A stretch of DNA of 64,000 nt from Brevibacillus composti (GTDB lineage: Bacteria; Bacillota; Bacilli; Brevibacillales; Brevibacillaceae), in contig NZ_CP066308.1 in the NCBI RefSeq assembly GCF_016406105.1, positions 3,521,501 to 3,585,500 of the forward strand, in the 5' to 3' direction. The notes under the pieces are model-generated. The model searched no databases. It was not told the DNA's origin and was given only the letters and a program-made list of their open reading frames with translations. Both the position numbers and the translations under genes were made by a program. The number at the start of each line of letters is the position of its first letter. Within the stretch, counting starts at the first letter, position 1. This document shows, piece after piece, positions 7,892 through 15,946 of the stretch.

Positions 7892-8740
7892 TTACCTGTC
7901 CGCTTCATCTGCGGGCTTGTGCATCGTCCCATACTCAAACGGATTCCCTTTGCCCGACGGAGCATCCACATCGACGGCGGGCGGCTTTCCGACCAACTGC
8001 CTGAACTCCGGTGCGTAGTAGCTGGTCAGCTTCACCGTGGCCGTCATCTTGTCGTCCGCGGACACCGTGAACTCGTCTTTTTCATCGGACGTGACGCTGA
8101 TTTCATCCACCCGCAGGTACCGGGACAAGTCCTGGACCTCTGTCAGAAAACGATACAGTTCCTCGTACTGTGCTTTTATGGAAAGCGTAATCTCTACGCT
8201 GCCCAAAGTCGTCTCCGGCAGAAAGCGCTTGATCGTCTCTACGGAGGGAGGGGCCTTCGTTCCCGCATCGGCCTTGGTTGCCGTCCCGGCATCCCCATCG
8301 ACCCCGGCATCCGCAACCTCTTCCCCGTCCGCATCAGCCTCGCCCGATTCCGCCCAGCCCTCGTCTCCTCTGGCGATTATCTTTTCCGCAATCTCCTTGG
8401 CCGACATGGCTTTTTGCTCCGAAAAAGTAGCGCTGAGAATCTCCACATTGCTGATCGTCTGCAGCTTGCCCAAATCCTTGATCAGCTGATCCGTGTACGG
8501 CGTGACGGGAATGGCTTCGGCCACCCTGGCCAGTTTTTGTTCGGAAACGGTTCTCTCATTCTGCTGGTTTTGCTTTTGCTCCGTCATTCCCTGAACCGTG
8601 GCGCGAAGCTGGGCCAGCTCCACGGTGCGCTGTTTCTTTTTCTCCTGCATGGGCGTGAGGTAGAAATAGTAGAAGACAGCCAGCAGGGCGAACAGCAGAG
8701 CGACAAACAAGAAAAGAATTTGACGTGTTCTCTCGGCCAT
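7892..8740 (-). CDS. pilO: Type IV pilus alignment-complex protein PilO
   Basis: The protein has 282 residues. An N-terminal membrane helix (residues 8-28) is followed by a coiled coil (about 32-75) and a C-terminal ferredoxin-like region. An acidic/Ala-rich insert (EAGWAESGEADADGEEVADA) and a tail not seen in Gram-negative PilO are present. PilO pairs with PilN and links PilM to the pilus machine. The start is ATG 8740 with AGGAGAG; it is 10 bp after pilN. Identification rests mainly on position after pilM and pilN plus the single-helix/coiled-coil layout. Confidence 0.8.
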   Translation of the reverse strand: MAERTRQILFLFVALLFALLAVFYYFYLTPMQEKKKQRTVELAQLRATVQGMTEQKQNQQNERTVSEQKLARVAEAIPVTPYTDQLIKDLGKLQTISNVEILSATFSEQKAMSAKEIAEKIIARGDEGWAESGEADADGEEVADAGVDGDAGTATKADAGTKAPPSVETIKRFLPETTLGSVEITLSIKAQYEELYRFLTEVQDLSRYLRVDEISVTSDEKDEFTVSADDKMTATVKLTSYYAPEFRQLVGKPPAVDVDAPSGKGNPFEYGTMHKPADEADR

Positions 8741-8750
8741 AGTTACTCTC

Positions 8751-9398
8751 CTACTTTTTCTGCGCAGACGCAAGATCGGTGAGCCGCTGGATCAGCTCAG
8801 CCAGATCGACCGTCTGGACCCTCAGTTCAAATGTGGCTGTATAGCGCGGCAAGATGTCTCCGCCGACTGCCTGCAGGGAAGGGGAAAGCGGCTTCCCCTG
8901 TTCATCGACGGGCCCGATCCATTTGATGGGAGCGGATACGATGGACTTGACCTGCGCTTTTCGTACCTGCGGAGAGGCTTGCAGATGATGCAAATAAGCA
9001 GCCACGTCGTCGTATTGCTCGAAGCGGCCGACGAGCTGCACCTGTCCGTCCAGGCTGTAGCTGATTTTCTGCAGCTTGCCCCGATCCGGCAGATTTTCGG
9101 CGAGCTCGTCCAACAAGAGCGTCGTCGGCCGGAATAGATGCTGCACCCGCTCGGACACCTCGACATATTCTTGAACCGTTGCCGTCGCCGCCTTCGTCCC
9201 CAGCCGCTTCTCTGCGGCCTTGAGCATCTGCTCATGCTGGGCGATTTCCTGTTGCAGCCGATCGACAGCCGTCCGATCCGCGTAATAGGTCCAGCCCATC
9301 CAGGCAGCGCCGATCAGCCAGAGTGCCCCCGCTACCGAGAGCCACATGGCACCGCCGCTCACCTTTTTCTTTTTCGGCAATAGGTTAATGGTTACCAC
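8751..9398 (-). CDS. pilN: Type IV pilus alignment-complex protein PilN
   Basis: The protein has 215 residues. The N-terminal INLLPKKKK is the conserved cytoplasmic INLLP motif by which PilN docks into PilM. A transmembrane helix (about residues 17-37), coiled coil and periplasmic-type alpha/beta domain follow. It lies 6 bp downstream of pilM and 10 bp upstream of pilO, so translation is probably coupled. In a Gram-positive cell the C-terminal domain would face the cell wall. Confidence 0.9.
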   Translation of the reverse strand: MVTINLLPKKKKVSGGAMWLSVAGALWLIGAAWMGWTYYADRTAVDRLQQEIAQHEQMLKAAEKRLGTKAATATVQEYVEVSERVQHLFRPTTLLLDELAENLPDRGKLQKISYSLDGQVQLVGRFEQYDDVAAYLHHLQASPQVRKAQVKSIVSAPIKWIGPVDEQGKPLSPSLQAVGGDILPRYTATFELRVQTVDLAELIQRLTDLASAQKK

Positions 9399-9404
9399 TG
9401 ATCG

Positions 9405-10430
9405 TCAACCTCTCAAGGTTAGTCCCGCCGCAGCCGTAATCGCCTGCACGCTCTTTTGCAGCGTCGGCTGGTGCCGGATATGGTGGGTGGGCAGGGGGTG
9501 GATTTGCAAGCTGGACATCCGCGGCTGGAGCATCGCAATCATCTCTTCCAGATTGGATCCTTCGCCCGTTATGTAGATCGTTTTGATCCGGGTCCCGTCA
9601 TTTTTCATGCTGAATTGATAAAAATTGATCACCCGGTCTACTTCCCTGATCAGATCTTGGACGAAGGCATCCAAAGCCCCGGATGACTCGCCTTGGAGGG
9701 CGGGCTCCCCAGCCGGCTGATAGTGGGCCATTTGGATCGGAATGCTCCGCAAGAACTCCGGAATGTCGCTTTGAAAAATGCTCACGTTGACCGCGTGCGG
9801 TCCCAATTGCAAAAACATAAAATCGGTCGGGTACCCTTCACCGCTCGCCAGCAGCAACCGATACAGTGCCAAAGGCTCGATGTCGACCGCGGTGACCTCC
9901 AGATCCAGCACTTTCAGCAGTTCGATATAGGGATCGATCACATCGCCCGGCGCTGCGATCACCAAATATTCGTCCTCCGGCAGGGCGTCGTCCAATCCGA
10001 AGCCGTCTCGTTCGTTTGGATCCTGCTCCGGCTCCACCTCTCCGATCTTGTGAAAATCGAAATAAGGGCGTGAAAAGGGCAGGTGGATCGTGGTGCCCAG
10101 CTCGATCTCCAGAAGCGACCGAATCTCTTCGGGCGACAGCCTGGGCTGACGGGTTTTGCGGATGACGACCGTGGACGTCGGGATGGAGAGAATCGCCTTC
10201 TTTTTCGAGAGACGAAGCTCCTTCTTCGCGAGAGCGAGCTGCAATTTGGCACGCTCCATGTCGATGATCCGTCCATTCTCCATGCACCCGTCCTCCAGCC
10301 GGATCCGTCCTGCCTGCCGGATCTCTACACCGCCGTCCACACATTTGGCTTCAACAAAGCGAAGCCCTTCCTCCTCCATGGCGATGCCGATCCGAACGGG
10401 ATATGTCTGAAAAGGGATGCGCAGTTTCAT
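9405..10430 (-). CDS. pilM: Type IV pilus actin-like ATPase PilM
   Basis: The protein has 341 residues of the PilM/FtsA-like fold. The phosphate-1 loop reads IGIAMEEEGLRFVEAK where canonical PilM has a D-x-G, so nucleotide binding could be altered. Later motifs (DIEPLALYRLL, then IYITGEGSNLEEM as phosphate-2/adenosine region) are recognisable. It binds the INLLP peptide of PilN on the inner face of the membrane. It starts a pilMNO block separated from pilD by 196 bp with no other gene; that gap shows no clear promoter. Confidence 0.85.
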   Translation of the reverse strand: MKLRIPFQTYPVRIGIAMEEEGLRFVEAKCVDGGVEIRQAGRIRLEDGCMENGRIIDMERAKLQLALAKKELRLSKKKAILSIPTSTVVIRKTRQPRLSPEEIRSLLEIELGTTIHLPFSRPYFDFHKIGEVEPEQDPNERDGFGLDDALPEDEYLVIAAPGDVIDPYIELLKVLDLEVTAVDIEPLALYRLLLASGEGYPTDFMFLQLGPHAVNVSIFQSDIPEFLRSIPIQMAHYQPAGEPALQGESSGALDAFVQDLIREVDRVINFYQFSMKNDGTRIKTIYITGEGSNLEEMIAMLQPRMSSLQIHPLPTHHIRHQPTLQKSVQAITAAAGLTLRG

Positions 10431-10626
10431 CCGCTTCTTTTCCTTTCTGCACGTTGCCTTTGCTTTTCATTTGAGCGCTCAATTCGCATCACTGCGCTTC
10501 TCGGTTGCGTGCGGCACGTTCTGTTTAACGTAGTACTATTTTTTTATGATTGCTTTACTTCATTCGACATCAGCCATCCGCCGACCTGCCGCTCCGCACA
10601 GGAGAATATGACCAGGCCCGAAGCGA

Positions 10627-11385
10627 TTACAAGAACCATTCCACGTACCAACGAATGAGCCCGTCCCCCGCCACGTAGGCCAGAAAAGACCCCGCCGCGA
10701 TAAACGGACCAAACGGAACCTGTGTCTTCCGGCCGGCACCGCGCAAAAGGATCAGGCCGATGCCGTAGATCGTTCCCAATAGCGCAGATAAGAAGATCGC
10801 CAGCACCAGCAAGCGAAGGCCGAGAAACAGGCCGACCACGGCAAACAGCTTGATGTCGCCGCCGCCCACACCGCCGCGGGAGAGCACCGTCAGCAGGAAA
10901 AACACCCCAAAGCCGACCGCCATGGCGAGCAGATGCAGCCCATACGGCTCTGCCGGATGGATCCACCAGCGCAGGAGGAGAAAGAGCCCCCATGCGGGCA
11001 GGGTAATCTTGTCCGGAATGAGCCGATAGGCGAGATCCGAGACGCTGATGATCGCCAGGACCGAGACAAACAGCAGGCCCGCCGCCGTCTCGCCGCTCCA
11101 GCCGTACACCTGATAGACGAGCGCAAAGGCCAAACCGGTCAATCCCTCAACGGCCGGGTAGAGCGGTGAAATTTTCGCGTGACAATGACGGCATGCGCCT
11201 TTGCTAAAGAGGTAGGAGAGCACCGGAATCAGGTCCGCCGGTCGCAATCTCGCGCCGCAGCTGCGACAGCGAGAGGGAGGCAGGACGATCGATTCCCCCT
11301 CTGGCACGCGCAGACCGACGACATTGAAGAAAGAACCGAAGATGAGACCGAATAGAAAAAAAATGAGGGTGAGCAACTGTTCCAT
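10627..11385 (-). CDS. pilD: Prepilin peptidase / N-methylase PilD
   Basis: The protein has 252 residues. The N-terminal cytoplasmic domain has two CxxC pairs (CRSC, CRHC) for zinc. Catalytic aspartates lie in DLAYRLIPD and in the GGGDIKL motif typical of TFPP/A24 peptidases, and about eight membrane helices are predicted. It cleaves after the Gly of type IV prepilins (here QRG-LTLVE and similar) and methylates the new N-terminus. ATG 11385 has a GAGGAG site. It follows the pilin gene across an intrinsic terminator, so its level is probably set below that of pilin. Confidence 0.93.
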   Translation of the reverse strand: MEQLLTLIFFLFGLIFGSFFNVVGLRVPEGESIVLPPSRCRSCGARLRPADLIPVLSYLFSKGACRHCHAKISPLYPAVEGLTGLAFALVYQVYGWSGETAAGLLFVSVLAIISVSDLAYRLIPDKITLPAWGLFLLLRWWIHPAEPYGLHLLAMAVGFGVFFLLTVLSRGGVGGGDIKLFAVVGLFLGLRLLVLAIFLSALLGTIYGIGLILLRGAGRKTQVPFGPFIAAGSFLAYVAGDGLIRWYVEWFL

Positions 11386-11435
11386 GGCTTTTCTCCTCGT
11401 GGAGCTTTTGTGGTAGTCACGGCTTCCGCTTAGGG

Positions 11436-11475
11436 AAAAAACTTCCTGCATCGGAGAGGATGGAGGAAGTTTTTG
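11436..11475 (-). terminator. Intrinsic terminator between pilin and pilD
   Basis: AAAAACTTCCT and AGGAAGTTTTT form a perfect 11-bp stem. Read on the minus strand it lies 20 bases after the pilin stop and ends in a T-run. Partial read-through would give much pilin and little PilD/PilMNO. Confidence 0.75.
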
Positions 11476-11494
11476 GATCTTACATGGTTAGAGA

Positions 11495-11962
11495 TTAAGA
11501 ACCGGAGGCAGCCGGTTTGCCATCCAGGTACACTTTATCCCGATCCAACGCACTGACGTCTTCATTATCCACAAACGTATTTTTTCCGTCAGAAAGAGTT
11601 ACCTTAATGACTTCTTTCTCGATTTTCGTGTCCTTCTCTTCTACCAACGTGATCGTAACTTCTGTATCCTCAGCGTCATAGAGACCATCCTGTCCGGGCA
11701 CCTGGATATCGCCGATAAAGCCCTCTTCCTGCAATTTCTTCAGCGTGTAGCTCCCCGTCGCTTTCCCCTCGGAAATCGCCGCCATTCGCGCCGCGCTCGC
11801 CAGCATCTGCGCATTGGCAATATGAGCATCCTTCCGGCTATTCTCAATAATATTCCCCACGGAAGGAATCGCAATCGCTGCAATAATCCCTAAAATAACG
11901 ACAACCGCCAGCAGCTCGACCAAGGTAAGGCCGCGCTGATCCTTCAAATAGCGTGTAAACAT
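11495..11962 (-). CDS. Major type IV pilin-like protein
   Basis: The protein has 155 residues. The short leader ends KDQRG, followed by LTLVELLAVVVILGIIAAIAIP, a textbook type III signal with Glu at +5 and the hydrophobic pilin helix. The C-terminal 120 residues form the head and include a Lys/Glu-rich strand region. It is the only pilin in the assembly operon and is followed by a terminator, so it is the best candidate for the major subunit. ATG 11962 has GGGGAGGAA; the longer frame from 12022 overlaps pilC. Confidence 0.9.
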   Translation of the reverse strand: MFTRYLKDQRGLTLVELLAVVVILGIIAAIAIPSVGNIIENSRKDAHIANAQMLASAARMAAISEGKATGSYTLKKLQEEGFIGDIQVPGQDGLYDAEDTEVTITLVEEKDTKIEKEVIKVTLSDGKNTFVDNEDVSALDRDKVYLDGKPAASGS

Positions 11963-11996
11963 ATGAATTCCTCCCCTACCATTCACGTATGGCAAT

Positions 11997-13205
11997 CTAG
12001 GCAACTTTTCCAAAAATTTCAAACATCGGAATCATAATTGCGAGGACAATCGTGCCGACAATCGCGGCAAGCATCACGATCATGAGCGGCTCAATGAGCG
12101 TCTTGATCTTGTCAACGGCATTATCCACCTCCGCCTCGTAAAAGTCAGCGACCTTTTCCAGCATCTGATCCAGAGAGCCTGTCTCTTCTCCGATGGCGAT
12201 CATCCGCGAGACGAGCGGCGGGATCACCCATGCCCGCTTGAGCGGCTCCGATAGCGGCTGCCCCTCGCGCAGGCTGGTTTTGGACTCATGCACGGCTTGG
12301 CTGATAATTTTGTTCCCGACGACGTCCTCCACGATCGTCAGTGCTTGCAGGATCGGCACCGAACTGGAAAATAATGTGCTCAGCGTGCGGCTCATGCGTG
12401 CGAGCGCACCCTTTTGCAACAATTTGCCAAATATCGGCATTTTTAGTTTAGCATAATCCGCCAAATAACGTCCATATGGAGTATTGACAATGAATTTACT
12501 AATGAAAATTAGGACGAAAATACTAATTAAATATAGATGCCAAGAACTAACGAGGCTCTGACTGGCGGTCATCACCATCCGCGTCATCGCGGGGAGCTCC
12601 GCATGAAAGCTGGCAAACATGGAGACAAAGGTGGGAACGATGTTCATCAAGAGGTACATCGTCACCGCCACCGACAAGATGCCGACGGTCAGCGGATACA
12701 TGAGCGCCGACTTGATACGCTCCCGCGTGTAGTGCGACTTCTCGTAATACGCAGCCAGCCTGTCCAATACGATTTCCAGACTGCCCGACGCCTCTCCAGC
12801 GCGAATCATGCTGAGAAACATCGCCTCGAATACCTTGGGATGCTTGGAAAATGCCTCGGACAACTGGCCGCCTTTGCGAATGTCCGCCTCCACCTCCAGC
12901 AAAATCCTGCGCAATACCTTGCTTTCGCTCTGCTGGCTCAAGATATGAATCGAATCGACGATCCCGATGCCCGCTTTGATCAGGGTGGCGAGCTGACGCA
13001 GGAAGACGATAAAGTCCTGCGACTTGACCGGACGGCCGATATCGATTTCCTTTTGCAGGAGACTCTTGCTCTCCTGTTCGATCGCCAGGAGAGCCAGCCC
13101 CTGCCGTTTCAGCTCGACGATCGCCGCGGGCTTGCTTCCTGCCTCGACCTTGCCGCGCTTGCGCTTGCCGGCGCGATCCCTCGCTTCATAGATAAACGTC
13201 GGCAT
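11997..13205 (-). CDS. pilC: Type IV pilus inner-membrane platform protein PilC
   Basis: The protein has 402 residues with two repeated GspF domains (about residues 65-185 and 270-390), each ending in membrane helices. Signature stretches are GIGIVDSIHILSQQ, IRAGEASGSLEIVLDRL, and the matching IAIGEETGSLDQMLEKVADFYE in the second copy. PilC couples PilB/PilT rotation to pilin insertion. The start is directly after the pilT stop, which argues for coupled translation. Confidence 0.95.
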   Translation of the reverse strand: MPTFIYEARDRAGKRKRGKVEAGSKPAAIVELKRQGLALLAIEQESKSLLQKEIDIGRPVKSQDFIVFLRQLATLIKAGIGIVDSIHILSQQSESKVLRRILLEVEADIRKGGQLSEAFSKHPKVFEAMFLSMIRAGEASGSLEIVLDRLAAYYEKSHYTRERIKSALMYPLTVGILSVAVTMYLLMNIVPTFVSMFASFHAELPAMTRMVMTASQSLVSSWHLYLISIFVLIFISKFIVNTPYGRYLADYAKLKMPIFGKLLQKGALARMSRTLSTLFSSSVPILQALTIVEDVVGNKIISQAVHESKTSLREGQPLSEPLKRAWVIPPLVSRMIAIGEETGSLDQMLEKVADFYEAEVDNAVDKIKTLIEPLMIVMLAAIVGTIVLAIMIPMFEIFGKVA

Positions 13206-14249
13206 CTACTCCAGCGCCCTTTCATTCAAAAAATGCTGCGCGGACTCCGGCGTGATCTCGCCCTTCTCCAGCAATTCCTTCACGGAGGACTCCATGGTGT
13301 GCATGCCCAGTTCCCGTCCCGTCTGCATCAGGCTTTTGATCTGGTGGTTTTTTTCGATGCGGATCAGATTGGCGACGGCGTGGGTATGGACGAGAATTTC
13401 CGTCGCGACCGCACGTCCTCCCCCCACTTTGGGGAACAGCCGCTGCGAGACGATTCCGACCAGTACGGAGGCCAGTTGCATCCGGATCTGGGATTGCTTG
13501 TGCCCCGGAAAGACATCGATGATCCGGTCGATCGTCTTGGGCGCATCCGTCGTGTGCAGCGTAGCCAGCACCAGGTGACCGGTCTCAGCCGCCGTGACAG
13601 CCGTCTGGATCGTCTCCAGATCGCGCATCTCGCCGACCAGGATCACGTCCGGGTCCTGTCGCAGCGAAGCTCTGAGTCCGCTGGCAAAATCGCTCGTATC
13701 GAATCCGATCTCCCGCTGGTTTACGATGGAGAGCTGATGCTTGTGCAGGTACTCGATCGGATCCTCCAGCGTCACGATATGCTTGCGCATGTTCCGGTTG
13801 ATGTAGTCGATCATTGCGGCCAGCGTCGTCGATTTGCCGCTGCCCGTGGGCCCGGTGACGAGGAGCAGCCCCTGCGGCTTATGGCAAAACTTGCGGATCA
13901 CATCCGGCAGATTCAACTCTTCCAGCGAAGGGATGCCGGTCGGAATGACGCGGGCTACGATCCCGATGCAGCCCCGCTGGTGATAGGCGTTGATACGAAA
14001 GCGGGAGATTCCCGGCAGCCCGTAGGAGAAGTCGAGCTCCCCTTTTTCCAGGAAATGCGGAAACAGATGGGGCGGAATCAGCTCCTTGGCCATCTCTTCC
14101 GTATCTGCCGGCGCCAGCGGCGAAATATCCAGGCGGCGCAACTCTCCGTCGATGCGAAAGGCAGGCGGTGTTCCGACTGTCACATGCAAGTCCGACGCTT
14201 TTTTCTCGAAAGCGTACCGGAGCAGTTTTTTGATTTCCACACCAGCCAT
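13206..14249 (-). CDS. pilT: Type IV pilus retraction ATPase PilT
   Basis: The protein has 347 residues. Walker A GPTGSGKST is at 133-141, with a TLEDPIEY Asp box and LVGEMRDLETI (Walker B), and the His box is HLVLATLHTTDA. A C-terminal GMHTMESSVKELLEKGEIT resembles the retraction-specific AIRNLIRE region only loosely. A PilT next to PilB predicts retractile pili and thus possible twitching or DNA uptake. It sits 36 bp from pilB and abuts pilC. Confidence 0.95.
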   Translation of the reverse strand: MAGVEIKKLLRYAFEKKASDLHVTVGTPPAFRIDGELRRLDISPLAPADTEEMAKELIPPHLFPHFLEKGELDFSYGLPGISRFRINAYHQRGCIGIVARVIPTGIPSLEELNLPDVIRKFCHKPQGLLLVTGPTGSGKSTTLAAMIDYINRNMRKHIVTLEDPIEYLHKHQLSIVNQREIGFDTSDFASGLRASLRQDPDVILVGEMRDLETIQTAVTAAETGHLVLATLHTTDAPKTIDRIIDVFPGHKQSQIRMQLASVLVGIVSQRLFPKVGGGRAVATEILVHTHAVANLIRIEKNHQIKSLMQTGRELGMHTMESSVKELLEKGEITPESAQHFLNERALE

Positions 14250-14285
14250 ATGGGTTCACTCCTCGTACAAATATCCGGCCGGCTG

Positions 14286-15941
14286 CTATTCCGGCAGTGC
14301 AATCCGATAGATTTCCTCCAGGGTGGTAAAGCCCTGTCTCACTTTCAGCAGCGCGTCGTCGAACATCAGCACCATCCCGTTTTTCACCGCATGCTTCTTG
14401 TATTCGCCGGCAGGCAGCCGCTGGATCATCATCTGCCGCAGCGTATCGTCCATGCGAAAGCTCTCATGTACGGCCAATCTGCCGCGATAGCCCGTCATGC
14501 TGCAGCTGCCGCAGCCTGTGCCACGCCAGAGCGTCTCGACCGTCAGACCCCTCTGGGCAAAAAGCGCCTTTTCCTGTTCGGTGGCAGCTACTTCCTGTTT
14601 GCATTCTTTGCAGATGCGTCTGACCAGCCGCTGCGCCAGGACGCCGTTGAGCGACGAGGCCAGCAAAAACGGAGGGATGCCCATATCCAACAGGCGGGTG
14701 ACGCTGCTGACGGCATCATTGGTATGCAGGGTGCTGAGCACCTGGTGCCCCGTCAGCGCCGCCCGGATCGCGATCTCCGCCGTATCCCGGTCCCGGATCT
14801 CCCCGACCATGATGATGTCGGGGTCTTGCCGCAGGATGGAACGGAGCACGGAGGCGAAGCTCATCCCGATACCGTCGTTTACCTGCACCTGGTTAATGCC
14901 CTCCAGCTGGTACTCGACCGGATCTTCTACCGTGATGATATTGACATCCTCTTGATTGAGGTGGTTCAGTGCGGCATACAGCGTCGTGGTCTTGCCGCTG
15001 CCCGTCGGACCGGTGACCAGCATGATCCCGTTCGGCCGGTTCACCAGATCGCGGAAATAGGCCAGATTCCGGTTCGTCAACCCCAGCTTGTCGATCTCGA
15101 TCAGCGCGTTGGAGATATCGAGGAGGCGCATGACGATCTTTTCGCCGTAGATCGTGGGCAGCGTGGAGACGCGCACATCGATTTCCTTGTAGTCCACATG
15201 CATCTGGATGCGTCCGTCCTGAGGCGTCCGCCGCTCGGCGATGTTCAAGTTGGACATGATCTTGATCCGCGCCGTCAGGATGCCGATCATATGGCGCGGC
15301 AGCACCCGCTCCGTCCGCAGTACCCCGTCCACCCGGTAGCGGATGCGCACACCGTCCTCCTGCGGGTCGATGTGAATATCGCTGGCTCTAAGCTGGACAG
15401 CCTGCTCGAACATCTGGTTGACCAAGCGGACGATAGGCGAGTCTTCATCGACGATCCGGGACTCCTCGATCTCATCGATCTCCATCTTTTCCATCAGTTC
15501 TTTGACGGACCCTTGCATGCTGTACATCCGGGAAATCGCCCGATGCACTTCATCCCGGGTGGCGATGACCGGCTCGATGACAAAGCCGGTGCTCAGACGC
15601 AGCTCGTCAATGGCAAAGTAATCAAGCGGATCGACCATCGCCACAGTCAGCCGGTTTCCTTCCTTTTTGAGAGGAATCAGCGAGTAGCGCTTGGCTACCT
15701 CCTCGGTCACGATGCTGGACAGGGATGGATCCATTTTGAAGCGGTACAGGCTGACGTGCGGAATCCCCAGCTGAAACTCCAAAATCTCGATCAGCTGCTG
15801 CTCGGTGATATAGCCCTGCTGCAGGAGATGATCGCCCAGCTTCAGCTTCGATTTTTTCTGCTCGACCAGCGCTTCCTGCAGCTGCTCCTCACTGATCAAG
15901 CCGCTCTCGACAAGAATGTCGCCCAGTCGTTTTCTCCCCAT
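14286..15941 (-). CDS. pilB: Type IV pilus assembly ATPase PilB
   Basis: The protein has 551 residues. The N-terminal MshEN (GspE_N) repeats (about residues 1-150) are of the type that can bind c-di-GMP. The N2 and ATPase domains follow, with Walker A GPTGSGKTT at 311-319, and VGEIRDRDTAEIAIRAALTGHQVLSTLHTND holding Walker B and the His box. A CKEC...CGSC zinc module follows. ATG 15941 has AGGTGAGGGG; a GTG at 15950 overlapping the vanW stop is an alternative. It powers pilus extension. Confidence 0.95.
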   Translation of the reverse strand: MGRKRLGDILVESGLISEEQLQEALVEQKKSKLKLGDHLLQQGYITEQQLIEILEFQLGIPHVSLYRFKMDPSLSSIVTEEVAKRYSLIPLKKEGNRLTVAMVDPLDYFAIDELRLSTGFVIEPVIATRDEVHRAISRMYSMQGSVKELMEKMEIDEIEESRIVDEDSPIVRLVNQMFEQAVQLRASDIHIDPQEDGVRIRYRVDGVLRTERVLPRHMIGILTARIKIMSNLNIAERRTPQDGRIQMHVDYKEIDVRVSTLPTIYGEKIVMRLLDISNALIEIDKLGLTNRNLAYFRDLVNRPNGIMLVTGPTGSGKTTTLYAALNHLNQEDVNIITVEDPVEYQLEGINQVQVNDGIGMSFASVLRSILRQDPDIIMVGEIRDRDTAEIAIRAALTGHQVLSTLHTNDAVSSVTRLLDMGIPPFLLASSLNGVLAQRLVRRICKECKQEVAATEQEKALFAQRGLTVETLWRGTGCGSCSMTGYRGRLAVHESFRMDDTLRQMMIQRLPAGEYKKHAVKNGMVLMFDDALLKVRQGFTTLEEIYRIALPE

Positions 15942-15946
15942 ACCCC

